Shown here piece after piece: positions 8,032-17,634 of a DNA stretch of 64,000 bases. The notes under the pieces are model-generated. The model did no database searches and was not told the origin of the DNA. It saw only the letters and a list, made by a program, of their open reading frames with translations. A program made the translations under genes and the position numbers. Source of the DNA: Qipengyuania intermedia (GTDB lineage: Bacteria > Pseudomonadota > Alphaproteobacteria > Sphingomonadales > Sphingomonadaceae); the NCBI RefSeq assembly GCF_019711615.1, contig NZ_JAIGNS010000002.1, positions 793,501 to 857,500 of the forward strand, given 5' to 3'. How positions within the stretch are numbered: the stretch's first letter is position 1; each line of letters begins with the position of its first letter.

Positions 8032-8631
8032 TCAGGCAACACTTTCCATCCGGTAGGCCTTGTTCAGCAAGGCGTCGTCGGTGAGGGCGCGGACAAGAAC
8101 GGCCGCGACATCGCCGCGCGCTGCCTTGCCCTTGGGATCGACATCATCGCCCAGTTTCACATTCCGGCTGCCGTCATCGTCGGTCAGTGCGACGGGACGG
8201 ACAATCGAATATTTGAGGCCGGAAGCTTTGAGATGCTCGTCCGCATCATGCTTTGCCTTCAGGTAATGATGGAGATCGGACTGCGGGTCGGGATCGTCCG
8301 CGCCAACCGAACTCAGCATGACGAAGCGCTGTACATCGGCCGCCTTGGCACGGTCGATAAGGTCGATTGCGCCATCGCGATCGACCCTGTCGGTCATTTC
8401 CGCGCTGGTGTCGCCGCCCGATCCGGCTGCGAAGACCACCGCATCGACGCCTTCGCAAATGTCGTCATCGAGTTGCGTAAGATCGGCTTCGCGCGTCGCC
8501 ACACCATCCGGAAGTTCGGAAGTGTCGGAAGAGGCGCGATGCATTGCGATCGGTTCGTGGCCTGCCTCCACCAGCTGCCGGGTAAGACGGAGTCCGGTGT
8601 TGCCGGTGGAGCCTGCAATAAGAATTTTCAT
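8032..8631 (-). CDS. NAD(P)-binding atypical SDR / NmrA-like protein
   Basis: A 199-residue Rossmann protein: GSTGNTGLRLTRQLVEAGH at the N-terminus is the TGxxGxxG cofactor site of atypical short-chain dehydrogenases. VDAVVFAAGSGG and FVMLSSVGADDPD mark beta strands 4 and 5, and there is no complete YxxxK catalytic pair. Such proteins act as NAD(P)H-dependent reductases, epimerase-like enzymes or redox sensors. The gene stands alone, and no ECF motif is seen upstream. The substrate is unknown. Confidence 0.75.
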   Translation of the reverse strand: MKILIAGSTGNTGLRLTRQLVEAGHEPIAMHRASSDTSELPDGVATREADLTQLDDDICEGVDAVVFAAGSGGDTSAEMTDRVDRDGAIDLIDRAKAADVQRFVMLSSVGADDPDPQSDLHHYLKAKHDADEHLKASGLKYSIVRPVALTDDDGSRNVKLGDDVDPKGKAARGDVAAVLVRALTDDALLNKAYRMESVA

Positions 8632-8748
8632 GATGTCCTGTGTTCTCGCAATCTGGAGTGAAGAGGTTCGTGGTTCGAAAGGTTAACGCAGCCAGTGTCC
8701 GATCGTTTCGTGTGCCCCGTCTGCCGACCGTCAGGCGTGGCTTACTTT

Positions 8749-8773
8749 GGAACACGGCAGTCCCGCCGCCGTT
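8749..8773 (+). promoter_or_regulatory. EcfG-type general stress promoter (GGAAC-N16-CGTT)
   Basis: GGAAC at 8749-8753 and CGTT at 8770-8773 with a 16-base spacer match the known consensus for EcfG, the alphaproteobacterial general stress sigma factor. It sits 70 bases before the aldehyde dehydrogenase start. Confidence 0.62.
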
Positions 8774-8842
8774 GGCCTTGTGAAGACCAACCCTGCGAGC
8801 GGCGGAAAAGTGCGCTCGCGTAAACACCAGAAAGTACCTCCC

Positions 8843-10225
8843 ATGAGCACGATCCAGACCAAGAACCCCGCGACCGGGGAAAGCCTGCAGACCTACGACC
8901 TGATGAGCGAGACCGAGGCCTTCGGGATCGTCGAGGCTGCGCACGAGGCGTTTCTGGACTGGCGCAAGAAATCCCACGAGGAACGCGCGCCATACCTGCG
9001 CAAGATCGCCGAAGTCCTTAGAGACAACGCGGACAAGTTTTCCGAACTCATGACCCGCGAGATGGGCAAGCTTTACAAGGACGGCAAAACCGAGATCGAG
9101 ATCTGCGCGCGCATTTGCGAATACACCGCCGACAACGGACCGGAGGCGCTGGCCGATGAGGAACGCCAGCACAGCGGCGGCAAGAAGCGCGGCATCGTCA
9201 CCTACTCCCCAATCGGCGTGATCTACAGCGTGCAGCCGTGGAATTTCCCAGTCTACCAGCCCATGCGCGTGCTGGCGGCGAACATCATGGCCGGAAACGC
9301 CGTCGTCCTGAAACACGCATCGATCTGCACCGGCAGCGGCCTGTTGCTGCGCGATCTGTGTCTCGAAGCCGGACTGCCCAAGGGCCTGTTCGACGTAATC
9401 CTTGTCGACCACGACCTCTCGGACAAGATTATCGAACACGATCTTGTCCGCGCGGTGACCATGACGGGCAGCGATGGCGCGGGTAGCCACATCGGCGAAC
9501 TGGCCGCCAAGAACCTCAAGAAGACGGTGCTCGAACTCGGTTCGAACGACGCCTATCTCGTGCTCGAGGATGCCGACATTGACCTGGCGGTGAAAACCTG
9601 CGTCCAGGGCAGGCTGTATAACAACGGCGAGACCTGTGTGTCGGCCAAGAGGTTCGTCGTGACCGACGCCGTTTACGACGACTTCGTATCGGCCTTCGTC
9701 GAAAGCATGAAATCGGTAAAGATGGGCGATCCCTTCGACGAGGATACCCAGCTGGGCCCGGTTTCAAGCGAGGAGCAGTTCGACACGCTGGTGGAGCAGG
9801 TCTCCAAGAGCCTGGATGGCGGTGCGACCCTGCTGTGCGGCGGCGATCCGGACAAGGACGCGCAGGGGTGCTATTACCCGGCAACGGTCCTCGCCGACTG
9901 CCAGCCGGGTACTCCGGCCTATGACGACGAGCTATTCGGCCCTGTCGCGTCGATCATCCGCGCGAAAGACGACGAGGACGCTATGCGGATCGCCAATGAC
10001 AGCCGCTATGGCCTTGGCGGTGGAATCTTCACCAAGGACGAGGACAAGGCCATCCGCCTGGCCCGCGATCATTTCGACACGGGTATGGTCCGCATCAATT
10101 CCTTCGGCGCTGCAGACCCCAACATGCCCTTCGGAGGCGTCAAGGATTCGGGCTATGGCCGCGAACATGGCGGCTTCGGCATGAAGGAATTCGTCAACGC
10201 GAAGGCGATTTTCCTGCCGTCGTAA
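8843..10225 (+). CDS. NAD(P)-dependent aldehyde dehydrogenase, succinate-semialdehyde dehydrogenase-like
   Basis: A 460-residue aldehyde dehydrogenase, full length for the family. It has the substrate-entry segment QPWNFPVYQPMRVLAANI, the glutamate in VLELGSNDAYLVLEDADID and the catalytic cysteine in NNGETCVSAKRF, followed by FGPVASI and the C-terminal NMPFGGVKDSGYGREHG. The closest recognisable group is the GabD/succinate-semialdehyde dehydrogenase type, which oxidises short aldehydes to acids. The ATG at 8843 gives the usual MSTIQTKNPATGE start. An EcfG-type promoter upstream suggests stress induction, in keeping with aldehyde detoxification. Confidence 0.85.
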   Translation: MSTIQTKNPATGESLQTYDLMSETEAFGIVEAAHEAFLDWRKKSHEERAPYLRKIAEVLRDNADKFSELMTREMGKLYKDGKTEIEICARICEYTADNGPEALADEERQHSGGKKRGIVTYSPIGVIYSVQPWNFPVYQPMRVLAANIMAGNAVVLKHASICTGSGLLLRDLCLEAGLPKGLFDVILVDHDLSDKIIEHDLVRAVTMTGSDGAGSHIGELAAKNLKKTVLELGSNDAYLVLEDADIDLAVKTCVQGRLYNNGETCVSAKRFVVTDAVYDDFVSAFVESMKSVKMGDPFDEDTQLGPVSSEEQFDTLVEQVSKSLDGGATLLCGGDPDKDAQGCYYPATVLADCQPGTPAYDDELFGPVASIIRAKDDEDAMRIANDSRYGLGGGIFTKDEDKAIRLARDHFDTGMVRINSFGAADPNMPFGGVKDSGYGREHGGFGMKEFVNAKAIFLPS

Positions 10226-10254
10226 TGCTGTGACTAGCCTGCCGTGGCCGGGGC

Positions 10255-11769
10255 CTATGACGTTGTCCCGGCCATGCGGGCCAGGAATTGTCCGTGATCG
10301 GGCAGTCCCTCGGCGCTCTTGCGCAGCGAGCCGGCGATATGGGTGATCCGGTCTGCGATGGGTCGCGGCTGTGCGCGCGCCGTTGCCGGATGGGGCCGCT
10401 CCGGCTCAAGATTCTGCCCTAGCAGCAGCGACGTCCACGATCCAAGCTGGAAGAGATGTCCGCCGTCGATGGCGATACTGCCGTGCGAGCGCCACAATTC
10501 GAGGATCGTCGAAAGGGTGTCCGGCAATTCCATCGTGCGGCAATGACGCCAGAACTCGCTGTCGTCGCGCTGCGTGACTGCATAGTGCGCAATTACGAAG
10601 TCGCGGACCTGCTCCCATTCCTGCTGCGTCTGCGAGTTGAAACGGTCGCGAAGGATAGGGTCGATCGCCTTGGTCGGAAAAAGCTCCACCAGGCGTTCGA
10701 GGCTGGCCTGGACCAGATGGATACTCGTCGACTCCAGCGGTTCGAGGAAGCCGGCGGCAAGACCGATGCCGAGGACATTGCCTGCCCAGGCTTCCTGCCG
10801 CCTGCCGGTCCGGAATTTGATCAGGCGTGGGTCGCCGCGCAGATTGCCTGATACGGTCGCCAGAAGGCGCTCGGTCGCCTCCTCCTCGCTTGAAAATGCG
10901 CTCGAATACACATGGCCATTGCCGGTCCTGCTTCTCAGCGGGATGCGCCATTGCCAGCCAACCGTATGCGCGATTGCTTGCGTCATGGGCGAGATCGCCT
11001 CGCTCACGTTTTCGGTCTGCACGACAACCGCGCGGTCGGCGGGCAGCCAATGACTCCAGTCATCGAACGGCACTTCCATGGCTTCGCCCAGTACGAGGCT
11101 GCGGAAACCGGAGCAGTCGATGAAGAAATCGGCGTCGAGACTGTCCCCGCTATCGAGGGCGACGCCCGTGACATTCCCCGTATCGGAAGCACGATGGACG
11201 GCGACGATGTTCCCTTCGCTGCGCTTTACGCCGCGGCTTTCCGCGACCTTGCGCAGATATTGTCCGTAGCTGAGCGAATCGAAATGATAGGCGTGGGGGA
11301 GGAGCCGGGAGAGCTCGCTACCCGGGCGCTGGTCGATGGCAAAACGGTCAAGATCGGCGGCTGCCCGGCCAAGGAAGAGCTCCTGCCATTGCGGATAGTG
11401 GGATCCGCCCGCTTGTTTGCCGAGCAACCACCAATGGTGGAGCCGGACCATCGCATCGAGTTCCTGGCCGACATGTCCGAACGCGTGCAGGTAACGATCG
11501 CCCTGGGCGCCCCAATTTTCGAATTCGATGCCGACCTTGAAGGTCGCATCCGTCGCCTTCACGAACTCGACCTCGTCTATCCCCGCCAGACGATTGAACT
11601 CGCGGATCGGCGGAATAGTGGCCTCGCCGACACCCACCATACCGACTGCTTCGCTTTCGACGAGTTCGATGGCGACGGTGTCGGAAAGCGCGCGTGACAG
11701 ATAGGCGGCCGCCATCCAGCCAGCCGAGCCTCCGCCCACGATCAGTATCTTGCGTATGGGGTCGGTCAT
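10255..11769 (-). CDS. Flavin-dependent tryptophan halogenase family protein
   Basis: A 504-residue flavoprotein. KILIVGGGSAGWMAAAYLS is the FAD-binding GxGxxG, and VGWQWRIPLRSRTGNGHVYS carries the WxWxIP motif that typifies flavin-dependent halogenases. The catalytic-lysine region could not be confirmed by eye. These enzymes use FADH2 and oxygen to halogenate indoles or other aromatics; many environmental members have unknown substrates. It is the last gene of a minus-strand run with two sulfotransferases and a TonB receptor, 16 bases after the TPR-sulfotransferase, so the four genes probably act on the same imported or exported compound. Confidence 0.87.
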   Translation of the reverse strand: MTDPIRKILIVGGGSAGWMAAAYLSRALSDTVAIELVESEAVGMVGVGEATIPPIREFNRLAGIDEVEFVKATDATFKVGIEFENWGAQGDRYLHAFGHVGQELDAMVRLHHWWLLGKQAGGSHYPQWQELFLGRAAADLDRFAIDQRPGSELSRLLPHAYHFDSLSYGQYLRKVAESRGVKRSEGNIVAVHRASDTGNVTGVALDSGDSLDADFFIDCSGFRSLVLGEAMEVPFDDWSHWLPADRAVVVQTENVSEAISPMTQAIAHTVGWQWRIPLRSRTGNGHVYSSAFSSEEEATERLLATVSGNLRGDPRLIKFRTGRRQEAWAGNVLGIGLAAGFLEPLESTSIHLVQASLERLVELFPTKAIDPILRDRFNSQTQQEWEQVRDFVIAHYAVTQRDDSEFWRHCRTMELPDTLSTILELWRSHGSIAIDGGHLFQLGSWTSLLLGQNLEPERPHPATARAQPRPIADRITHIAGSLRKSAEGLPDHGQFLARMAGTTS

Positions 11770-11785
11770 GGCGCTTCCCTGAATG

Positions 11786-13573
11786 TCAGCTTGTCGCCTG
11801 TTTACCCAGGGCATCGGATAGCGGAGCGAGGTGCTTCTGGTAGTCCTTCCATGCCCCGATACCCTTGCGATTAAGAGGCTGGCGGACCTGTTCGGAGCTG
11901 GCCGTCGCCACCGCGTCCGAAGACTGGTGGAAGGCGAGCATGCTCTCGTCAAAGGTCACGCCGAGGAAATCGCAAACCTCGCGCAGCACCTCGCGCGGAC
12001 GATCCACCAGCTGCTCGTACTCGACCAGCTTGATCCGGTCCGGAAAGCGATCGCGCATGGCATCGGTAAAGTGGGAATAGGTGCGATAGAAGCTCGCGAT
12101 GTCCTCCAGATCGCTGGATGCTGCATGGCCGCGCGCGAAGAGGGTACGATAGTTCGACCAGCAGCAATCCATCGGATCGCGCCGGATATCGATGATCTTC
12201 GCGTGCGGCAGCATGCGCAGGATCAAGGGCAGGTGCCGCCAGTTCATGTGCATCTTGTCGATGACGATGCGGGCTCTGCTGCGCATCATTTCGCGCGCAC
12301 GATTGCGATACCACGTGCCCATGGAGGCAAGCGCCTTGTCATTGAGACCGGCGATCGTTTGCGGAAGCGCCTCGCGACCCTGGGTCAGCATCAGGCGCTG
12401 GACCATGTGCGATACGACCTGCAGTTCGCCGAGCGGTTCGACGTCGGGCGACTGGCCGAGCATCCGCTCGAGCAGGGTCGAGCCAGCACGCGGCATACCC
12501 ACTATGAAAAGGGGGAGGGGGTCGTCACCTGTTGCCGCAGCTGCCGGTCTGATCGAGCCTGCCTGGTCGAGATGTCTCGTCATCAGCTGCTCGAACTCGG
12601 TCGCATCGAACGGGTCCGCCTGCCGACGCTTGCCGTTTCCGGCATCGAAATGTGCGAATGCCTCGTCGAAACGCTCGCGCGCGTGGAGCGCCATGGCGAG
12701 TGCGAAATGGAGATTGATTTCCCGCTCGCCCTTGAAGCCTGCTGTCTCAAGCCGTTTGGCCAGATAGGCGATATCGTCGTCCGCCACGCTCGAAGCATCG
12801 AGATCGGCGAGGCTCCACCAGGAGCGTGCGTGATCGGGATCGAGGCCGAGCGCCTTGCGATAAGCGGCTTTCGCATCCTCGCTGCGACCCACGAAGCGCA
12901 GGGCATCGGCATGGTCGGCGTGAAAATCGGGCGATTTCGGCTTGAGGTCGATCAGCTTTTGCGTGGTTTCGACGCAGCCCTGAAAATCGCCGGCGGCGGC
13001 CAGGAGCCGGTTCTTGAGCGTGAGCAGCCCGATGTCGTCAGGGGCGGCAGCGACAAGCGGCTCCAGCACCTTGCGCGCTTCGGCCAGCTGGTCCGACAGC
13101 ATCAGTCCATTGACCAAGAGCGCGCCGGCATGCGGGAAACCCGGTGCGCGTTCGAGCACCATCTTCAGCATGGGGATCGCCTTGTCGTGCAAGCCGATGC
13201 CCAGCGCGCTTTCGGCTGAAAGCACTATTGCGGCAAGATCCCCCGGGCAGTCCCTGAGATGCTTTGCGGCAAGTTCGCTCGCGGCGGGGAAATTGCCATC
13301 GTTGAGCGCTTTCGCCGCCTGGGTAAGCAGGGGATAGCGACGGGCCTCATCGATCGCGAGAAGCTCTGCCTTGGCGGCGAAATCCGCTTCCCCCCTGGCG
13401 CGATGGGCTGCTGCTGCAAGGCGCAAAGCGCGCGGTTCACGTCCATCCTTGCGCAGGATGACCTGCGCCTGCTTCAGGGCCAGCGAGGGGTCCGTTTCGA
13501 GCAATGCCGCGCCGCGGGCGAGCGCTTCGTCGAGCGAACCGCCGACGGTGTCCACAGGGCGACCGCCGCTCAT
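11786..13573 (-). CDS. TPR-repeat sulfotransferase
   Basis: A 595-residue protein. The N-terminal half (about residues 1-330) consists of helical TPR-like repeats (for example ALKQAQVILRKDGREPRALRL and AKAAYRKALGLDPDHARSWWSLA). The C-terminal half is a sulfotransferase domain with the 5'-phosphosulfate loop FIVGMPRAGSTLLERMLG and the 3'-phosphate segment DIRRDPMDCCWSNY. Together they fit the TPR-sulfotransferases that use PAPS to sulfate an acceptor. The ATG overlaps the stop of the upstream sulfotransferase (ATGA), showing translational coupling. TPR repeats suggest a protein or peptide acceptor, but this is inference. Confidence 0.85.
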   Translation of the reverse strand: MSGGRPVDTVGGSLDEALARGAALLETDPSLALKQAQVILRKDGREPRALRLAAAAHRARGEADFAAKAELLAIDEARRYPLLTQAAKALNDGNFPAASELAAKHLRDCPGDLAAIVLSAESALGIGLHDKAIPMLKMVLERAPGFPHAGALLVNGLMLSDQLAEARKVLEPLVAAAPDDIGLLTLKNRLLAAAGDFQGCVETTQKLIDLKPKSPDFHADHADALRFVGRSEDAKAAYRKALGLDPDHARSWWSLADLDASSVADDDIAYLAKRLETAGFKGEREINLHFALAMALHARERFDEAFAHFDAGNGKRRQADPFDATEFEQLMTRHLDQAGSIRPAAAATGDDPLPLFIVGMPRAGSTLLERMLGQSPDVEPLGELQVVSHMVQRLMLTQGREALPQTIAGLNDKALASMGTWYRNRAREMMRSRARIVIDKMHMNWRHLPLILRMLPHAKIIDIRRDPMDCCWSNYRTLFARGHAASSDLEDIASFYRTYSHFTDAMRDRFPDRIKLVEYEQLVDRPREVLREVCDFLGVTFDESMLAFHQSSDAVATASSEQVRQPLNRKGIGAWKDYQKHLAPLSDALGKQATS

Positions 13574-14358
13574 TTCGCATATCCCAGTATCGAGCGGAGG
13601 CGCGGAGACACGAGGTCTACGATATCGCGCTGCGCCTGGGGCAGGCTGTCGGGGATGGTGACGCCGCGCATGGTCAGGTTCTGGCGCGCGGTACCGCTCT
13701 GGGCCGGATCGGCGCCGATGCGCACACGTTCGCGCCAATCGCGCGGCATGGTGATGCCGCAAGCCTCGAGAAGCTGGGCGAAATAGACCTCGCTCTCCTC
13801 GCTTTCGAGGTTTTTCACTGCGTCGCGCAGTTCCTCGAACCGGACGAGATACTCGCCGGTGCCGAGCCAGGCGACGGCGTTGAACAGGAATGTTTCATGC
13901 AGGCCGGGGCTTTGGCGCGGCAGGCCGAAGATGACGACATTCATGAGCTCTTCGGCGGTCAGCGGCGCCCGCTTGAGAATATCGAGATCGCCGGAAAATT
14001 CGTCCGACAGCATGAAGCGGGCCATTGCGAGCACCCAGTCGTAGGGATCGCGCACCAGCAGGATCCGGCGTGCACCCCCGGTCGTCGCCGCGGAGATGTC
14101 CGCGAAGAACAGGTGGCCCCAACTCAGTTTGGCGGGCGGCCCGTCGAATGCCGCGACGTGGCGCTTGAGATTGGCGAACTGGATGAAGTCGGCGGTGTAG
14201 TGGTGCTCTACCGGCACGAACATGCGGATGATGTTGCGCAGGAGATGGCTACCGGACTTGGGCAGGCTGTTGAGGAACAGCGGCTGATCGAGCGGGACTT
14301 GCGCGAATTCGGCGTTCCGTTCGTCCAGATTGTCCGGCTTTACGTGGATGGTTTGCAT
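13570..14358 (-). CDS. Sulfotransferase-domain protein
   Basis: A 262-residue protein. FLNSLPKSGSHLLRNIIRM is the PAPS 5'-phosphosulfate loop (PKSGxxLL) and RRILLVRDPYDWVLAMARFM the 3'-phosphate-binding segment, so it looks like a single-domain cytoplasmic sulfotransferase. I chose the ATG at 14358 because the upstream in-frame codons run through the terminator of the receptor gene. It lies directly behind the TonB receptor and overlaps the TPR-sulfotransferase by four bases. The acceptor is unknown. Confidence 0.8.
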   Translation of the reverse strand: MQTIHVKPDNLDERNAEFAQVPLDQPLFLNSLPKSGSHLLRNIIRMFVPVEHHYTADFIQFANLKRHVAAFDGPPAKLSWGHLFFADISAATTGGARRILLVRDPYDWVLAMARFMLSDEFSGDLDILKRAPLTAEELMNVVIFGLPRQSPGLHETFLFNAVAWLGTGEYLVRFEELRDAVKNLESEESEVYFAQLLEACGITMPRDWRERVRIGADPAQSGTARQNLTMRGVTIPDSLPQAQRDIVDLVSPRLRSILGYAK

Positions 14359-14426
14359 GCCAGCCGGATTAAGGGTGCAGGCGCAAAGTGCAAGGCTGGG
14401 AAGGGTCTGTGCCGCGCAAAAGAAAA

Positions 14427-14452
14427 GGGGCGATGCCTTCCGGCACCGCCCC
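14427..14452 (-). terminator. Terminator downstream of the TonB-dependent receptor
   Basis: On the minus strand GGGGCGGTGCC-GGAA-GGCATCGCCCC forms an 11-bp stem (one G-T pair) with a GNRA-type tetraloop, followed by TTTTCTTTT. It sits between the receptor stop and the sulfotransferase start, so the receptor mRNA is likely to be more abundant than the downstream enzyme mRNA. Confidence 0.82.
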
Positions 14453-14475
14453 CGATCTTTCACTAAGCGAGATGC

Positions 14476-17400
14476 TTAGAAGTTGATGCCTGCACGCACG
14501 AACACACGACGGCCGAGCCAGTCGTACTGCGAGACAAACGGCGAGGCGCCACCGATGGTGGTGAGACCGGACACTTCAGGCGGACGGGTGTCGAAGATGT
14601 TCGAAACACCGGCGGTGATTTCGAAACGATCCGCGAATTCCTTCGTCAGCGAGAGGTTGTGGTAGAAGACAGCTTCGGTACGCGGACGCACACAGTAAGT
14701 GCCGAGGTACACGAATTCAGCGAATTCGCTGGTTTCGGGACTACGGCAGAGATTGCCGAAGTCTTCGATGTAGTCTTCTTCGCTCGACGATGCACCGACG
14801 ATGTCGAGACCGTAAAGCAAACCCCAGCCCTTATAGTCATAGCCGAGGTTGATGTCGGCCGTGAACTTGGGATCGCCGACTTCACCGTTGAAGTCTTCGA
14901 ACTCACCCAGACGCGAAACAACGTCTTCCAGCTGGTACGTCGCCTGAGCGAGCAGCTGGATACGACCTGCATCGCCGAAGTCGTGGCTTGCACGGACGGT
15001 GAAATCGATACCGCGGTTCAGCTGTTCATCGACGTTGATGAACTTGCGGAAGATGTTGCGGATATTGGTCGGGTCACCGTCCTGACCACGCTCGAAGAGA
15101 TCGCAGAACGGGCTGTTCGGGAAGTCTTCGGAGTCGTAGCAGTTGCGCAGGATCGCCGTCGGCGTGAGCTGGGCGATTTCGTCCTTCACCTTGATATCGA
15201 AGTAATCGATGGTGAGGGCGAGATCGGTGTCAGCGCCGATGTACGGCGTCAGGATCGTGCTGGCCGTGATGGCACGCGACGATTCCGATTCCAGGACGCC
15301 AACACCACCCGAGGTGAATACGCTGGCCTGGATGCCGGCACCAGTACGGTTGTCGGCCAGACCTTCGGAGGCGCAGTTGTCAGCGATACGCTGGGTAATC
15401 GCACCGAGTGCGAGGTTCTGGCCCCAGTTGACGCACGGGTCGACCGTCTGGCGAGCGCCGCTGACCTGGTCGGCCAGGAACAGTTCGAACAGAGCCGGAG
15501 CACGGTAGGACGTACCGTAGGTTGCGCGGAAGCGCAGCCAGTCGTTGACCTGCCAGTTACCCATCAGCTTGTAAGTGACGTTGCCATTGTCGGAGTCCGA
15601 GAAGCCATCCGATCCACGGACCGAGTTCACGTTAGTGACACGAGCCGATGCCGACAGGACGAGGTCCTGTACCAGCGGGCGGTCGCGCATGAGCGGAACT
15701 TCGATTTCGGCGAACGCTTCGGTCGTCTCGCGATAACCGAAGGTGTTGCCCGAGGAGAACGGGTTTGCGAAACCATTGTCGACGAACGGACGCTCGTAGC
15801 CGTCATCGTCCGGCGACAGGGTCGGATCGAAATCGGGGTTCGGAGCATAGGTGATGTGACCCGGAAGGTCGTTGATGTCGTCGCGGCGATAGACGGCACC
15901 GGCTGCGAAGCCGAGCCAGCCTGCCGGCAGTTCGAATGCCTGACCCGAAACCGAGGCTTCGACGAAGACCTGCTCGTACAGGGTGTTACCGACTTCCGTT
16001 TCCGTGAAGTAGGCTTCTTCTTCAGCGGTAAGGTCACCGGCCATGACGCGCGGATCGACCCAGTTGACCTGGAGGCACTGGCGGTTGCTGATCGGCGTGA
16101 CGAGACCCGCACAACCTGCACCGAAGGCACGGCTGGTCTGCTGGTCGATAACGTCCTGCAGGATCTGGTCGAGGGCGTAGTCACCGTCCGAACGGCTGTA
16201 CTGACCGTGGATGTCGAAACCGATACGGTCGCTGAAGTCACCCGTCAGACCGAGAACAGCGCGATAGTAATCGACGGTGATCTCGTTGTCGTAATTATCC
16301 AGGATGCCGGTCGGCGACAGGAACTGGAAGTTGCCGTTCCAGCCCGGGAACGGATCGTCCGGATCGCCTTCGTCGTACTGCTGCGTGTAGCCGAAGTTGT
16401 AGAACTGGCTGTAGCTGTCGACATATGTACGACGCTGGTTGAACAGGCCTTCACCATAGAGGCGGAGCGTGTCGGTGATGTCGAACGAACCTTCGACGTA
16501 AGCGGTGTAACGCTCGGTCTCGGGGATGACGGACGACTTCTGCTCGAACGGGTGGTAGCTGTTCGTCAGACCCTGGGAAAGCGGATCCCACTTCGAGACA
16601 GGGTACCAGCCATCGGGCGACGAAATGTCGAACGCGCCGGTAATCGGGCCCGGACGATCGAGGTACTGACCGAGATTGTCGTTGCCGTAGCTGAACTGCA
16701 TGAGTGTCGCTGCAGAATTGGTCTGCGGGACGTTGCTGGCGTAATATGCCCAGACGTGACCCCAGGTCGTGCCACCGCGGCAGGCGAGGTCGCCCGTACG
16801 CGGATCGATCAGGTCGACGCGCTCGTCACCGTCTTCGGTGCGGAACAGGTAGTCGTAGTCGCAACCGAGATAGTCGCGGTCCTGGCGCTCGAGTTCTTCC
16901 TGGCGATAGTATTCACCGGCGAACATGATGTGGCCGCGGTCGAATTCCTTACCCCAAGCAGCGGAGACCTGGTAGATTTCGCCGCCGCTTTCGAAGGGCA
17001 GGGTCACCGAACCGTCGAGTTCGAGACCGTCGGTCGAGCGCTTGGTCAGGAGGTTGACCACGCCGGCCACAGCGTCCGAACCGTAGATCGACGATGCGCC
17101 GTCCTTCAGGATTTCGACCGACTGGATGATCGAGGACGGGAGGACGTTCAGGTCAAACGACGAAACGCCGCCACGCGTACCGGCGGGGCCGGCACGACGC
17201 GAGTTAAGCAGAACGAGGGTACGTTCGGCGCCCAGGCCACGCAGCGAAATCGTTTCAGCGCCCTGGCCGCCGTTCGAGACAGCATTGGCCGAGATGGCTG
17301 CGGTGATCTGCGAAGAACCGCTTGCGATCGGCGAGTTCTGGACGATCTCGGCGACGTCGGTAGCGCCGGTGCGGCGGGCGATGTCGGGATCGATGATCTG

Positions 17401-17634
17401 GAGGGGCGAAGAGCTGGTCGCCTCGCTGCGACGGATACGCGAACCCGTAACGAGAATGGTCGTACCCTCGGGGACTTCCTGACCTTCTTCCAGGATTACG
17501 ACTTCTTCGTCTTCCTGTGCGTCAGCGTCCTGGGCCACGGCTGGCGAAGCCAGGGTCACGGCGAGTGCCGCCAGGCCGGAGCCTGCCAGCAGGCGCGTAG
17601 CCTTCGGCGTCGCACCGTAAATGCGAGTATTCAT
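14476..17634 (-). CDS. TonB-dependent outer-membrane receptor
   Basis: A 1052-residue receptor with a signal peptide ending in SPAVAQ, an N-terminal acidic stretch, the plug domain (TTILVTGSRIRRSE, then VLLNSRRAGPAG and VEILKDGASSIYGSDAVAGVVNLLTK) and a long beta-barrel that ends in RRVFVRAGINF with a terminal aromatic residue. The plug type and the very long, acidic, Asn/Asp/Tyr-rich barrel match the large receptors of sphingomonads and Caulobacter that take up oligosaccharides, peptides or other complex ligands. The ligand is unknown. The gene precedes sulfotransferase and halogenase genes, which may modify the ligand or the receptor system. Confidence 0.93.
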   Translation of the reverse strand: MNTRIYGATPKATRLLAGSGLAALAVTLASPAVAQDADAQEDEEVVILEEGQEVPEGTTILVTGSRIRRSEATSSSPLQIIDPDIARRTGATDVAEIVQNSPIASGSSQITAAISANAVSNGGQGAETISLRGLGAERTLVLLNSRRAGPAGTRGGVSSFDLNVLPSSIIQSVEILKDGASSIYGSDAVAGVVNLLTKRSTDGLELDGSVTLPFESGGEIYQVSAAWGKEFDRGHIMFAGEYYRQEELERQDRDYLGCDYDYLFRTEDGDERVDLIDPRTGDLACRGGTTWGHVWAYYASNVPQTNSAATLMQFSYGNDNLGQYLDRPGPITGAFDISSPDGWYPVSKWDPLSQGLTNSYHPFEQKSSVIPETERYTAYVEGSFDITDTLRLYGEGLFNQRRTYVDSYSQFYNFGYTQQYDEGDPDDPFPGWNGNFQFLSPTGILDNYDNEITVDYYRAVLGLTGDFSDRIGFDIHGQYSRSDGDYALDQILQDVIDQQTSRAFGAGCAGLVTPISNRQCLQVNWVDPRVMAGDLTAEEEAYFTETEVGNTLYEQVFVEASVSGQAFELPAGWLGFAAGAVYRRDDINDLPGHITYAPNPDFDPTLSPDDDGYERPFVDNGFANPFSSGNTFGYRETTEAFAEIEVPLMRDRPLVQDLVLSASARVTNVNSVRGSDGFSDSDNGNVTYKLMGNWQVNDWLRFRATYGTSYRAPALFELFLADQVSGARQTVDPCVNWGQNLALGAITQRIADNCASEGLADNRTGAGIQASVFTSGGVGVLESESSRAITASTILTPYIGADTDLALTIDYFDIKVKDEIAQLTPTAILRNCYDSEDFPNSPFCDLFERGQDGDPTNIRNIFRKFINVDEQLNRGIDFTVRASHDFGDAGRIQLLAQATYQLEDVVSRLGEFEDFNGEVGDPKFTADINLGYDYKGWGLLYGLDIVGASSSEEDYIEDFGNLCRSPETSEFAEFVYLGTYCVRPRTEAVFYHNLSLTKEFADRFEITAGVSNIFDTRPPEVSGLTTIGGASPFVSQYDWLGRRVFVRAGINF

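Noticed and set aside
10255..17634. Antibiotic biosynthetic cluster
   Set aside because: A halogenase alone does not make one: there is no NRPS, PKS, RiPP precursor or exporter gene in the run.
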